Source: Gillisia mitskevichiae
GTDB taxonomy: Bacteria > Bacteroidota > Bacteroidia > Flavobacteriales > Flavobacteriaceae
Assembly (NCBI RefSeq): GCF_003634585.1
Contig: NZ_RBLG01000001.1
Coordinates: 1,215,766-1,279,765, forward strand
Reading direction: 5' to 3'
Length of the DNA stretch: 64,000 nucleotides
Below, piece after piece: positions 17,382 through 26,531 of the stretch (positions are counted from its first letter, which is position 1; each line of letters starts with the position of its first letter). A model generated the notes under the pieces. The model searched no databases and was not told the origin of the DNA. It saw only the letters and a list, made by a program, of their open reading frames with translations. A program made the translations under genes and the position numbers.

Positions 17382-18523
17382 TGATCCAAGCAGAACGATT
17401 AAATGAAGTAAAGGAATACTATTTTTCTTCAAAATTGCGGGAAGTAAGGGCTTTGGAGGCCTCTGGGAAACCCATTATTAATTTGGGGATTGGAAGCCCT
17501 GATCTTCCTCCACCTGTAGAAGTTATAGAAGGTTTAAATGATGCCTTGGCAAAAACGGCAGCACATCAATACCAGCCTTACAAAGGAACCTCAGATTTTA
17601 GAAGTGCAATAAAAGAATTTTATAGTACACATTACTCTGTGAGCCTTGATGCAGAAAAAGAAATTCTTCCTCTTATGGGGAGTAAAGAAGGGATCTTACA
17701 TATTTCTATGGCTTTTCTAAATGAAGGAGATCAGGTTTTAATTCCAAATCCGGGATATCCTACCTATTCTTCTGTTACCAAATTAGTTGGAGCAGAACCT
17801 GTTTTTTATGATCTGAATGAAAAAGGCAATTGGTTACCAGATCTGGAGAGTTTAGAGAAGTTGGATCTTAGTAAAGTGAAAGTGATGTGGGTAAACTATC
17901 CGCATATGCCAACAGGAGCTTCAGCAACTAAAAAGGTGTTTCAAGATCTTGTGGCATTTGCTAAGAAACATCATATCCTCATCGTTAACGATAATCCTTA
18001 CAGCTTCATTCTTAACGATCATCCTATTAGTATTTTGGAAGCAGAAGGAGCTAAGGAGGTAGCATTGGAATTGAATTCGCTTAGTAAAAGTTTTAACATG
18101 GCGGGATGGCGAATAGGAATGGTATGTGGAAATGAAGATAATTTAAATTCCGTTTTAAAGGTGAAGTCCAATATGGATAGTGGAATGTTCTTCCCTTTAC
18201 AAGCTGGAGCAGCAATAGCATTGCGTTTACCCAAAGAATGGTTTAACGAATTGAATGTTATTTATAGAACACGAAAAGAATTGGTATTGGAGCTAGCTTC
18301 AAAATTGAACTGTATTCCAGAAAAGGACCAAACCGGGATGTTTGTTTGGGCAAAGGTGCCATTAGACACTACCTCGGAATTATTTGTAGATCATTTATTA
18401 CATACCTATGATCTGTTTGCAACTCCTGGTTTCATTTTTGGCGATCAGGGAGAAGGTTATATACGATTCTCACTTTGTACTACAGAGGAGAAAATTAAGG
18501 AAGCAATTAATAGAATTAAATAA
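17381..18523 (+). CDS. Class I/II aminotransferase (aromatic amino-acid operon)
   Basis: This PLP aminotransferase (380 aa) has the lysine K236 in NSLSKSFNMAGWRIGM and a substrate-binding Arg in the C-terminal YIRFSL. It sits between pheA and tyrA with one-base overlaps at both ends, so it is the likely transaminase for phenylpyruvate and 4-hydroxyphenylpyruvate. The sequence resembles the broad AspC/LL-diaminopimelate-type aminotransferases, and exact specificity cannot be read. Confidence 0.85.
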   Translation: MIQAERLNEVKEYYFSSKLREVRALEASGKPIINLGIGSPDLPPPVEVIEGLNDALAKTAAHQYQPYKGTSDFRSAIKEFYSTHYSVSLDAEKEILPLMGSKEGILHISMAFLNEGDQVLIPNPGYPTYSSVTKLVGAEPVFYDLNEKGNWLPDLESLEKLDLSKVKVMWVNYPHMPTGASATKKVFQDLVAFAKKHHILIVNDNPYSFILNDHPISILEAEGAKEVALELNSLSKSFNMAGWRIGMVCGNEDNLNSVLKVKSNMDSGMFFPLQAGAAIALRLPKEWFNELNVIYRTRKELVLELASKLNCIPEKDQTGMFVWAKVPLDTTSELFVDHLLHTYDLFATPGFIFGDQGEGYIRFSLCTTEEKIKEAINRIK

Positions 18524-19371
18524 TGAGAGTACATATAATAGGTGTAGGCCTCATAGGCGGATCTTTCGCGGTGGATATTAGAAATGTATTTTCTGAAGTG
18601 CAGTTGGTTGGTGTAGATAATAATCCAGATCATCTTCAACAAGCACTATCCTTGGGAATCATTGATGAGATTGAGGAAATAAACGATGTTAGATCCTCAG
18701 ATCTGGTAATTGTGGCTGTGCCGGTAGATGTAAGTATTCCGCTTATAAAACAAGTTTTGGATTTAGTAGAAGACCAAACCTTGGTAATCGATACCGGTTC
18801 TACTAAAGGAAAGCTGTGCGAGGCTTTAAGCACACATCCAAATCGGCGTAATTTTTTGGCAGCTCATCCAATCTCTGGAACAGAGTTTTCCGGACCTCAA
18901 GCAGCAGTAAAGGATCTCTATAGGAATAAGACGAATATTATTTGTGAGGTAGAAAAAACCGCATTTAAGCTTCAGGAAAGAGCATTAGAGCTTTTCCAAA
19001 AATTAGGAATGAGAATATGTTATATGGACCCAAAATCTCATGACAGGCATATCGCATATGTTTCACATTTATCGCATATAAGTTCTTTTATGCTTGGTAA
19101 AACAGTATTGGAAAAGGAAAAAGACGAACGCAATATTTTTGATCTTGCCGGTAGTGGTTTTGCTTCTACTGTTAGACTCGCCAAAAGTTCTCCTGCCATG
19201 TGGTCTCCAATTTTTGAGCAAAACAAAGAAAATGTTGTGGAGATCTTAAAGGAATATATTCAGAATCTCAACATGTTTAAAGACTTACTGGAGAATAACG
19301 ATTTTGAAGGAGTCTTTAACGAAATGGAAAAAACAAATCATATCAAATCTATATTAAACGGAATTATTTAA
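18523..19371 (+). CDS. tyrA: Prephenate dehydrogenase
   Basis: It oxidises prephenate to 4-hydroxyphenylpyruvate for Tyr synthesis. The N-terminal Rossmann motif GVGLIGGSFA, the HPISGTEFSGP stretch and the helical C-terminal dimerisation domain fit a 282-aa monofunctional TyrA without an ACT domain. The HIAYVSHLSHISSF segment holds conserved active-site histidines. Confidence 0.92.
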   Translation: MRVHIIGVGLIGGSFAVDIRNVFSEVQLVGVDNNPDHLQQALSLGIIDEIEEINDVRSSDLVIVAVPVDVSIPLIKQVLDLVEDQTLVIDTGSTKGKLCEALSTHPNRRNFLAAHPISGTEFSGPQAAVKDLYRNKTNIICEVEKTAFKLQERALELFQKLGMRICYMDPKSHDRHIAYVSHLSHISSFMLGKTVLEKEKDERNIFDLAGSGFASTVRLAKSSPAMWSPIFEQNKENVVEILKEYIQNLNMFKDLLENNDFEGVFNEMEKTNHIKSILNGII

Positions 19372-19398
19372 AAAGAATTAATTAAACAATAGGTAACA

Positions 19399-20481
19399 AT
19401 GGAAAATAAAAAAGAACTAAGAACATGGTTAGATAAATTTAACCTTGATCATCCACTTGTAATAGCAGGACCTTGTAGTGCTGAAACTGAAGATCAACTT
19501 GTGGGAATTGCAAAACAATTAAAGGATAGCGATGTTAGCGTATTACGAGCCGGTTTATGGAAACCAAGAACCCGCCCGGGAAATTTTGAAGGCGTAGGCG
19601 CATTAGGTTTAAAATGGATGCAAACCGCAAAAGAAGAAACAGGATTGCTAACAACTACAGAGGTAGCGAATGCAAATCATGTGGAATTAGCCTTAAAACA
19701 CGATGTGGATATTTTATGGATTGGAGCCAGAACTACTGTTTCTCCTTTTATCGTTCAGGAAATTGCAGAAGCCTTAAGAGGAACAGATAAAACTGTTTTG
19801 ATAAAGAATCCTGTGAATCCAGATCTTTCATTATGGTTGGGAGCTGTGGAGCGATTTTATACTGCGGATGTTAAAAATTTAGGAGTGATACACCGTGGAT
19901 TTTCTGCTTATGAAAAAACCAAATACAGAAATAATCCAGAATGGCAAATTCCAATAGATCTCCAAAACAGATTTCCGGACCTACCACTTATTTTAGACCC
20001 TTCTCATATTGCAGGAAGACGTGATATTATTTTTGACCTTTGCCAAACAGCTTTAGATCTTAACTATGACGGTTTGATGGTAGAAACTCATCATGATCCA
20101 GATAATGCTTGGAGTGATGCAGCGCAACAAATTACACCAGCTACCTTAATCCAAGTGATGAAAGATCTTAAGATTAGAAAAGAGATCTCTGAAAGTGAAG
20201 AATTTGTGAGCAGCTTGAAGAATTTACGTGCAAAAATTGATATTGCAGATCATCAATTATTAGAGATCCTTTCAAAAAGAATGAAAATAGCAGATGAAAT
20301 AGGTGTAATTAAAAAAACACAAAACGTTGCTATTCTTCAAACATCTAGATGGAATGAGATCTTAGGTAAAATGATCTTGGAAGGAGAGCAGCAAGGTTTA
20401 AGTGAAGAATTTGTTTTAAAAATGTTTAAGGCTATTCATCAAGAATCTATAAATCATCAGAAAAAAGTAATTAGCGAATAA
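19399..20481 (+). CDS. Bifunctional 3-deoxy-7-phosphoheptulonate synthase / chorismate mutase
   Basis: Residues ~1-260 are a KdsA-like (type I beta) DAHP synthase: AGPCSAETEDQL, KPRTRPGNFEGVG and LDPSHIAGRRD. Residues ~270-360 are an AroQ-type chorismate mutase (LRAKIDIADHQLLEILSKRMKIADEIGVIK). It thus catalyses both the first step of the shikimate pathway and the branch step to prephenate. In this fusion class the mutase domain can also act as a feedback sensor; this is family knowledge. It is the last biosynthetic gene of the attenuated operon. Confidence 0.92.
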   Translation: MENKKELRTWLDKFNLDHPLVIAGPCSAETEDQLVGIAKQLKDSDVSVLRAGLWKPRTRPGNFEGVGALGLKWMQTAKEETGLLTTTEVANANHVELALKHDVDILWIGARTTVSPFIVQEIAEALRGTDKTVLIKNPVNPDLSLWLGAVERFYTADVKNLGVIHRGFSAYEKTKYRNNPEWQIPIDLQNRFPDLPLILDPSHIAGRRDIIFDLCQTALDLNYDGLMVETHHDPDNAWSDAAQQITPATLIQVMKDLKIRKEISESEEFVSSLKNLRAKIDIADHQLLEILSKRMKIADEIGVIKKTQNVAILQTSRWNEILGKMILEGEQQGLSEEFVLKMFKAIHQESINHQKKVISE

Positions 20482-20506
20482 GCGTGGGATTTTGCACCTT
20501 TGTAGC

Positions 20507-21463
20507 ATGACAGGAATTGTATATAAATCTACTGGGAGTTGGTATCATGTAAAGGCTGAAAGCGGTGTTTTTTACCGCTGCAGGATAAAGGGGAAATTCC
20601 GTATGCAAGGAATTAAAAGCACCAATCCTGTAGCGGTAGGCGATAACGTACAGTTTGAACTGGAGGAAACTGGAGACGACACTTTTGGAGTAATAAATAC
20701 GATAGAAGAACGGGATAATTATATAATCCGGAAATCTGTAAATCTTTCTAAGCAAACTCATATAATTGCTGCCAATATAGATGTAGCATTCTTATTGATC
20801 ACCTTAAATAATCCTCCCACCTTTACCACATTTATTGATAGATTTCTGGTAACCGCAGAAGCATATCATATAAAAACAGTTTTACTGTTTAATAAGATAG
20901 ATGTTTATAATGAAGAGGAGCTGGATGAAATTAAATACCTGGCAGCGTTATATAGAGAAGTTGGATATGAATGTATAGGGATTTCAGCAAAGACAGGTAA
21001 GAATTTAGATAAGGTGAAAGAGATGATGATAGGTAAGACCAGTATGTTCTCTGGGCATAGTGGTACTGGAAAATCTACTCTTATTAATGCATTAGAACCA
21101 AGCTTAGATCTAAAAACTTCCATTATTAGCGCTCAGCATAAGCAGGGTCAACATACTACCACCTTTGCAGAGATGTATGATCTTAGTTTCGATGCCAGAA
21201 TTATAGACACCCCCGGGATAAAGGGTTTTGGAATTGTGGAGATAGAAAAAGAGGAATTAGGAAACTATTTCCCAGAATTTTTTGCGGTGAAACAAGAATG
21301 TAAATTCAATAACTGTTTGCATAAAGATGAACCCCATTGTGCAGTTAAAGATGGGTTGGAAGACGGGAAAATCGCTTGGTCCAGATATAAGAGTTATTTG
21401 CAGATATTAGAAGGGGAAGACGAGCAACAATATAGAACGGATGATTTCCCGGAAGAGCAATGA
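20507..21463 (+). CDS. rsgA: Ribosome small subunit-dependent GTPase RsgA
   Basis: The circularly permuted GTPase helps 30S maturation. An N-terminal OB fold (GIVYKSTGSWYHV) precedes G4 FNKID, then G1 GHSGTGKSTLIN and G3 DTPGIKGFG. A C-terminal zinc module shows CKFNNCLHKDEPHC. A TTG 15 bases upstream is in frame, but the ATG at 20507 starts the family-typical N terminus. CACCTTTG lies four bases before this ATG, so it may be transcribed with little or no leader. Confidence 0.93.
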   Translation: MTGIVYKSTGSWYHVKAESGVFYRCRIKGKFRMQGIKSTNPVAVGDNVQFELEETGDDTFGVINTIEERDNYIIRKSVNLSKQTHIIAANIDVAFLLITLNNPPTFTTFIDRFLVTAEAYHIKTVLLFNKIDVYNEEELDEIKYLAALYREVGYECIGISAKTGKNLDKVKEMMIGKTSMFSGHSGTGKSTLINALEPSLDLKTSIISAQHKQGQHTTTFAEMYDLSFDARIIDTPGIKGFGIVEIEKEELGNYFPEFFAVKQECKFNNCLHKDEPHCAVKDGLEDGKIAWSRYKSYLQILEGEDEQQYRTDDFPEEQ

Positions 21464-21912
21464 GAATAGTTTTACAAAGAGTTATAGAAGCATCGGTCAC
21501 CATAAATGAAAACGTTAATGGACAAATAGGCAGCGGACTTTTAATTCTTGTGGGAATTGAAGATACAGATACCAAAGAGGATATTACCTGGCTGTGCAAT
21601 AAGATCTTGAAAATGCGCATTTTTAATGATGAAGCTGGGGTGATGAATTGTTCTTTACAAGATATTGATGGTGATGTATTGGTGATTAGTCAGTTCACAT
21701 TGCATGCTAGTACAAAAAAGGGGAATAGGCCAAGTTATATTAAGGCTGCTAAGCCCGATATTGCTATTCCACTTTATGAGGCTTTTCTGTTAGAACTTGA
21801 AAACCAACTTGATAAAAAGGTAGAGAGAGGTATTTTTGGAGCAGATATGAAGGTTTCTCTTATAAATGATGGTCCGGTTACTATTATCATAGATTCAAAA
21901 AGCAGAGAATAA
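21460..21912 (+). CDS. dtd: D-aminoacyl-tRNA deacylase
   Basis: DTD hydrolyses D-aminoacyl-tRNA to prevent misincorporation. The 150-aa protein has MRIVLQRVIEASVTI at the N terminus, SQFTLHA and NRPSYIKAAKP, all diagnostic of DTD, and ends with the usual DGPVTIIIDS. It overlaps rsgA by four bases (ATGA). Confidence 0.94.
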   Translation: MRIVLQRVIEASVTINENVNGQIGSGLLILVGIEDTDTKEDITWLCNKILKMRIFNDEAGVMNCSLQDIDGDVLVISQFTLHASTKKGNRPSYIKAAKPDIAIPLYEAFLLELENQLDKKVERGIFGADMKVSLINDGPVTIIIDSKSRE

Positions 21913-21964
21913 TCTTTGGTGTTTTCAATTTAAAGATTAGTTTTAACAAAATTTATTGTTAAAA

Positions 21965-23866
21965 ATGAGATTTAAAGCCCTAGTCGCCATAATTCTCTTT
22001 GTAAATTCCCCCTACATATTTTGCCAAGACGATTCTTTATCTATAACAAATATTCCACTAGAATTACTGGAAAATTCAAATTCCGTGATAAGGAATGAAT
22101 CAATTTCTATTGAAATTGATGATGTAGATAAAATGACTATTCAAACTAAAAGAATAGTAACTGTATTGAATAATTCAGGAGATGATCAAGTATCTTCATT
22201 AGAATTTTACAATAATAATTTAACTATTAAAAAGCAATCTGCAGTTGTTTACAATGCTCTGGGTAAAGAAGTCAAAAAATATAAGCAAAAAGACTTTAAG
22301 GATGTTAGTGCAGTAAGTTCTAACGATCTTTTTACCGATAATAGGGTGAGTTATTTAGATTATACACCCACAAGTTATCCTTACACGATCTTGTATAATA
22401 GTGAAGTGGTCTCTAAAAACACTATTTTCATTCAGTCTTGGTCTCCTGTAGATAGAACCTCGCAAAGTGTTCAAGAGACTTCCTATAAGCTTACAAACCC
22501 TAAGAGCATTCCTTTGCGTATTAAGGAAACCAATATTGATTCTTCTATCGTTAATTCCGGGGATAAGTTCAATGTGAAATATAGCGCAAGCAATATTGCT
22601 GCTCTTAAAGGTGAGCACTTAAGCCCTAGAATTTGGGATTATATACCCAAAGTAAAAATAGCATTACAGGATTTTGCATTAGCGGGTGTAAAAGGCAGTG
22701 CTAGTAATTGGCAAGATCTTGGACAATGGCAATATGATCATTTATTAGTCAATAAGAATGAACTTTCTCCAGAGACCATTGCTGAGGTCAGGGATTTGAC
22801 GATGGGTGTAAAGGAGCCAATGGAAAAAGCGAGATTGATCTACGAATATATGCAGGCTAAAACCAGATATATAAGCATTCAGTTAGGGATTGGAGGTTGG
22901 ATGCCTATGAATGCTCTTGAGGTAGATAATCTTGGTTATGGAGATTGCAAGGCATTAACAAATTATACATATTCCTTATTAGAAAGCCAAGGAATAAAAT
23001 CTTATTACACGGTAGTTTACGCTGGTGAAGAGAAACGAGATATAGATGGCGAGTTTGCATCGATGCAGGGAAATCATGTGATCTTAACTATTCCCCAAGA
23101 AAATGAGAATATTTATTTGGAATGTACCAGCCAAACGGCCCCTTTCAATTACTTAGGCGATTTTACAGATAATAGAAATGTGTTGCTTATAAAACCATCT
23201 GGAGGGGAGATTATAAAGACTAAAAAATATGAGTTTGATGAGAATATTCAAGAAAATTCTATAGAACTTTTTTTAAACGCTAATGGCGATTTTGAAGGAG
23301 ATTTCAAAAGAATATCTAAAGGCATTCAATACGGAAATACCTATGGATTGGAAAGAATAGCTTTTAAAGCTCAAAAAATATATTATAGAAAGCATTTAAG
23401 TTATTTGAAAAAGTTAGAAATAGATAGCTTAACATTTTTAAACAGTAAAAAAGATAAAATCTTTACAGAGAAAATGGCTATTGCAGGTTCTAATTTTGGA
23501 TCTGTAGCAGGAAAAAGATTATTGATTCCGCTAAGTATTGTTAATGTTGAAACTGAAGAAACTCCCAGATATTTGGATAGAAATCTGCCACTGGAGATAC
23601 TTAGAGGAAAAACAATTAAAAATAAAACTGTATTAAATATTCCTGCAGAATATATAGTTGAAAGTATTCCTGAAAATATAGAGCTGCAAAATAAATTTGG
23701 AAGTTTTAAAATGGAAATCAAGGAAGAAAATAAAAAGATCATAGTGAATCAAACTTACATCCTGAAAGATGGATTATGGGAGAAAGAAGCTTATGAGGAT
23801 TTCAGAAAATTTATGATCCAATTAAAAACTTTTAGTAATCAAAAAGCAGTAATTATTTCAAACTAA
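21965..23866 (+). CDS. DUF3857/transglutaminase-like secreted protein (Cys-containing copy)
   Basis: After a signal peptide (LVAIILFVNSPYIFC) comes an N-terminal DUF3857 beta domain and a central transglutaminase-core region with LGYGDCKALTNY (Cys328) and a following GNHVIL, which could supply Cys-His of a papain-like site. The 633-aa protein ends in a further beta-rich region. The frame opens at a TTG at 21956, but the ATG at 21965 is preferred. It lies next to a paralog. Function unknown; cell envelope location inferred from the signal. Confidence 0.72.
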   Translation: MRFKALVAIILFVNSPYIFCQDDSLSITNIPLELLENSNSVIRNESISIEIDDVDKMTIQTKRIVTVLNNSGDDQVSSLEFYNNNLTIKKQSAVVYNALGKEVKKYKQKDFKDVSAVSSNDLFTDNRVSYLDYTPTSYPYTILYNSEVVSKNTIFIQSWSPVDRTSQSVQETSYKLTNPKSIPLRIKETNIDSSIVNSGDKFNVKYSASNIAALKGEHLSPRIWDYIPKVKIALQDFALAGVKGSASNWQDLGQWQYDHLLVNKNELSPETIAEVRDLTMGVKEPMEKARLIYEYMQAKTRYISIQLGIGGWMPMNALEVDNLGYGDCKALTNYTYSLLESQGIKSYYTVVYAGEEKRDIDGEFASMQGNHVILTIPQENENIYLECTSQTAPFNYLGDFTDNRNVLLIKPSGGEIIKTKKYEFDENIQENSIELFLNANGDFEGDFKRISKGIQYGNTYGLERIAFKAQKIYYRKHLSYLKKLEIDSLTFLNSKKDKIFTEKMAIAGSNFGSVAGKRLLIPLSIVNVETEETPRYLDRNLPLEILRGKTIKNKTVLNIPAEYIVESIPENIELQNKFGSFKMEIKEENKKIIVNQTYILKDGLWEKEAYEDFRKFMIQLKTFSNQKAVIISN

Positions 23867-23877
23867 CCAATTAAAAT

Positions 23878-25893
23878 ATGAAAAATCGTATACTACTTAT
23901 CCTTTTTGTTGTCATAGTAAATACCATATATGCACAAGATTATAAGTATGGAAAAGTATCTAAAGAAGAAGTATTAGAATTATCCCATCCAACAAATCCT
24001 GAAGCTAATGCTGCATTTTTATTTAAGAGCTCCAATACATATTATGACTATAAAAAAGACAGAGGTTTTGTTTTAACTACAGATGTGCATGAGCGCATAA
24101 AAATCTACAACCAGGACGGTTTCGATTGGGCTACCAAGGAGATTAGTCTTTACAATTCTGGAAGCGATAAAGAAGAAGTTGTTGGGATAAGAGGAGAAAC
24201 TTACAATATTGAAGAAGGCGAGTTGATCTCTCAAAAATTAAGTAAAGATGGGATTTTCGATGTTGAAGTAAATAAATATAGAAGTAAAGAGAAAATAACC
24301 ATGCCTGCATTAAAAGAAGGCAGTGTGATAGAATATAAGTATACTATAATTTCACCTTTTATATTTACTGTAGATAAGATGGAGCTTCAGAATACTATTC
24401 CAATTAAAAGATTGGAGACACAAATAATTATCCCAGAATATTTTATTTTTCAAAAGCATTCTAACCCAAAATCTCCATTAACGTTTAAAATTCAGGAATC
24501 ACAAAAGAACACTTCACATACAAATACTAGTATAGAACGCAAGGGATGGAATGTAATCTCACATTCTAGAAGCACTTCTAAATTAGAATATAGAGAAAAT
24601 ATTTATAGAATAGAAGAAGAGAATATCCCTGCTCTTAAAAAAGAGGAATATGTAGATTATCTAAAAAACTATGCTGCATTTCTTTCATGGGAGTTATTAT
24701 ATACAAAGTTTCCATCGGGAGCAATTGAGAATTATTCTGAAACTTGGGAGGATGTTGTAAATAAGATTTATAATAATTCAGAATTTGGTCAAGAACTTTC
24801 AATTACTAAATATTTTGATGATGATCTAGATGAGGTTTTAAAAGGTAAAAGCATACCTAAAGACAAGATGAACATAATTTTCCAATTTGTAAAAGATAAG
24901 GTTAAGTGGAACGATTATGTTGGATACTATTCAGAAAATGGAGTGCGAGACGCTTACAAAGAAGGGAATGGTAATATTGCAGATATTAATCTCATGCTTA
25001 CATCCATGCTTAAATATGCTGGGCTAGATGCTAATCCAATTTTAATTAGCACTAAGGATAACGGAATCCCTATTTATCCTAGCAGAACAGGATTTAACTA
25101 TGTAGTTGCATCAGTAAAACTTAATAATAAAATTATAATATTAGACGCCTCGCAAAAATATAATAATCCAGGTATGCTTTCAGAACATGCTAGGAACTGG
25201 ATGGGAAGACTTGTTCGTGAAGATGGAAGCTCAGAGTGGGTAGATCTTATGGGAAAAGAGGTATCAGAATATAGAACAAATTTGAGAGTTCAAATCGAGG
25301 ATGATCTTACAATTAAAGGAAAAGTCACCAATATTCTAGATGGTTATTATGCTAAAGAATTTAGAGAAGAAAAGAATAATTTAGGCGGAGAAAATTATAT
25401 ACAGCAATTAGAAGAGGATAAAGGAGATATTAAGATTTCTAATATTGAAACGAAAAATAAAGAAATTTTAGATCAGGACATTAGGGAATCTTACGATTTC
25501 GATCTTAATAATGGGATTGAAAAAATTGGAAACAACCTTTATTTAAAACCACTATTCTTTCTAACTAAAGATTCCAATCCTTTTAAATCTGATGAAAGAA
25601 ATTACCCTATTTTCTTTAAATATCCTTCTATTGTCTCTAATACCGTACATGTTAAAATTCCAGATGCTTATGAAGTGGAGTCTATGCCAGAAAACCAGAT
25701 TATTACAGTTAATAATGATGGAGCGGTATTTAAACTAATTGTAGCCGCAACTGGTAAGTATTTAAAAATAGATTCCGAGTTTAAAATAAATACTGTTATA
25801 TATTTGCCGGAGGAGTATGAAACTTTAAAGAATTTTTATAGCAGTATGATTGAGAAAAATTTGGAAACTATTGTACTGAAAAAAACATCATAA
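23878..25893 (+). CDS. DUF3857/transglutaminase-like secreted protein (Cys-less copy)
   Basis: This 671-aa protein has the same architecture as the preceding gene: signal peptide ending in IYAQ, DUF3857 domain, transglutaminase-fold centre and beta-rich end. At the place of the catalytic Cys (GDCKxL in the neighbour), this copy reads GNIADINLML, so the nucleophile is missing and it is probably not an active thiol enzyme. Twelve bases after the paralog and one-base overlap with mazG suggest a single transcript. Confidence 0.7.
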   Translation: MKNRILLILFVVIVNTIYAQDYKYGKVSKEEVLELSHPTNPEANAAFLFKSSNTYYDYKKDRGFVLTTDVHERIKIYNQDGFDWATKEISLYNSGSDKEEVVGIRGETYNIEEGELISQKLSKDGIFDVEVNKYRSKEKITMPALKEGSVIEYKYTIISPFIFTVDKMELQNTIPIKRLETQIIIPEYFIFQKHSNPKSPLTFKIQESQKNTSHTNTSIERKGWNVISHSRSTSKLEYRENIYRIEEENIPALKKEEYVDYLKNYAAFLSWELLYTKFPSGAIENYSETWEDVVNKIYNNSEFGQELSITKYFDDDLDEVLKGKSIPKDKMNIIFQFVKDKVKWNDYVGYYSENGVRDAYKEGNGNIADINLMLTSMLKYAGLDANPILISTKDNGIPIYPSRTGFNYVVASVKLNNKIIILDASQKYNNPGMLSEHARNWMGRLVREDGSSEWVDLMGKEVSEYRTNLRVQIEDDLTIKGKVTNILDGYYAKEFREEKNNLGGENYIQQLEEDKGDIKISNIETKNKEILDQDIRESYDFDLNNGIEKIGNNLYLKPLFFLTKDSNPFKSDERNYPIFFKYPSIVSNTVHVKIPDAYEVESMPENQIITVNNDGAVFKLIVAATGKYLKIDSEFKINTVIYLPEEYETLKNFYSSMIEKNLETIVLKKTS

Positions 25894-26219
25894 TGGATAT
25901 ACAAAATGCACAAGAGGCTGTAGATAAATGGATACAAGATCATGGAGTTCGTTATTTTAACGAGCTTACAAATATGGCGCAACTTACAGAAGAGGTTGGG
26001 GAAGTTGCCCGTATCATCGCAAGACGATATGGAGAACAAAGTGAGAAGGAGAGTGATAAAAATAAAGATCTTGGGGAGGAATTGGCAGATGTTATGTTTG
26101 TCGTGTTATGTTTGGCAAATCAAACAGGGATCAATCTTCAGGATGCTTTCGATAAGAAATTGGATCTCAAGACAAAGCGGGATCATGACAGGCATCATAA
26201 CAACGAAAAATTGAAATAA
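25893..26219 (+). CDS. MazG-type nucleotide pyrophosphohydrolase
   Basis: The 108-aa all-alpha NTP-PPase domain carries EEVGEVARIIARRYGE and EELADVMFVVLCLAN, which hold the metal-binding E-x-x-E and E-x-x-D residues. It is a single short domain, like the small house-cleaning MazG-like enzymes rather than the double-domain MazG. It is coupled by one-base overlaps to genes on both sides. Confidence 0.88.
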   Translation: MDIQNAQEAVDKWIQDHGVRYFNELTNMAQLTEEVGEVARIIARRYGEQSEKESDKNKDLGEELADVMFVVLCLANQTGINLQDAFDKKLDLKTKRDHDRHHNNEKLK

Positions 26220-26485
26220 TGAACTTTAAAAAAGTGATTACTGCAGAGGGTTTTTGGAAATCTGTTGCAGGAATGGGATTATCATTTATCGTGGTCTATC
26301 ATATAATTACTATGCTCTTTACATTCGGAGGTTTTGATTTTAGTGGTTATTTTGAACTGAATTTATCTGAAGAAAGATGGATGCGTTTTGTTTTAGGATC
26401 TCTTTTTTCAGGTTTTTTATATGGTTTCATAATCACTTTTGGGCAATTTTCTATTAAACAAAAAAAGGAAGAGAGAGAGCATTAA
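26219..26485 (+). CDS. Small two-helix membrane protein, unknown
   Basis: The 88-residue protein has two hydrophobic segments (~18-38 and ~56-76) and a charged KQKKEEREH tail. No family is recognised with certainty. It starts at the mazG stop, so it is cotranscribed. Confidence 0.6.
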   Translation: MNFKKVITAEGFWKSVAGMGLSFIVVYHIITMLFTFGGFDFSGYFELNLSEERWMRFVLGSLFSGFLYGFIITFGQFSIKQKKEEREH

Positions 26486-26531
26486 ATTAGTTGTGATATT
26501 TCCTCATTAATATATTTTCATCTTAAGTTAT

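Noticed and set aside
21965..25893. Two-gene toxin or defence pair with mazG
   Set aside because: The two DUF3857 proteins have signal peptides and envelope-type architecture; mazG here is a small house-cleaning type. Nothing points to defence.
25942..26214. 90-aa ORF overlapping mazG in another frame
   Set aside because: It lies fully within mazG, whose MazG motifs are clear; the alternative frame has no recognisable feature.
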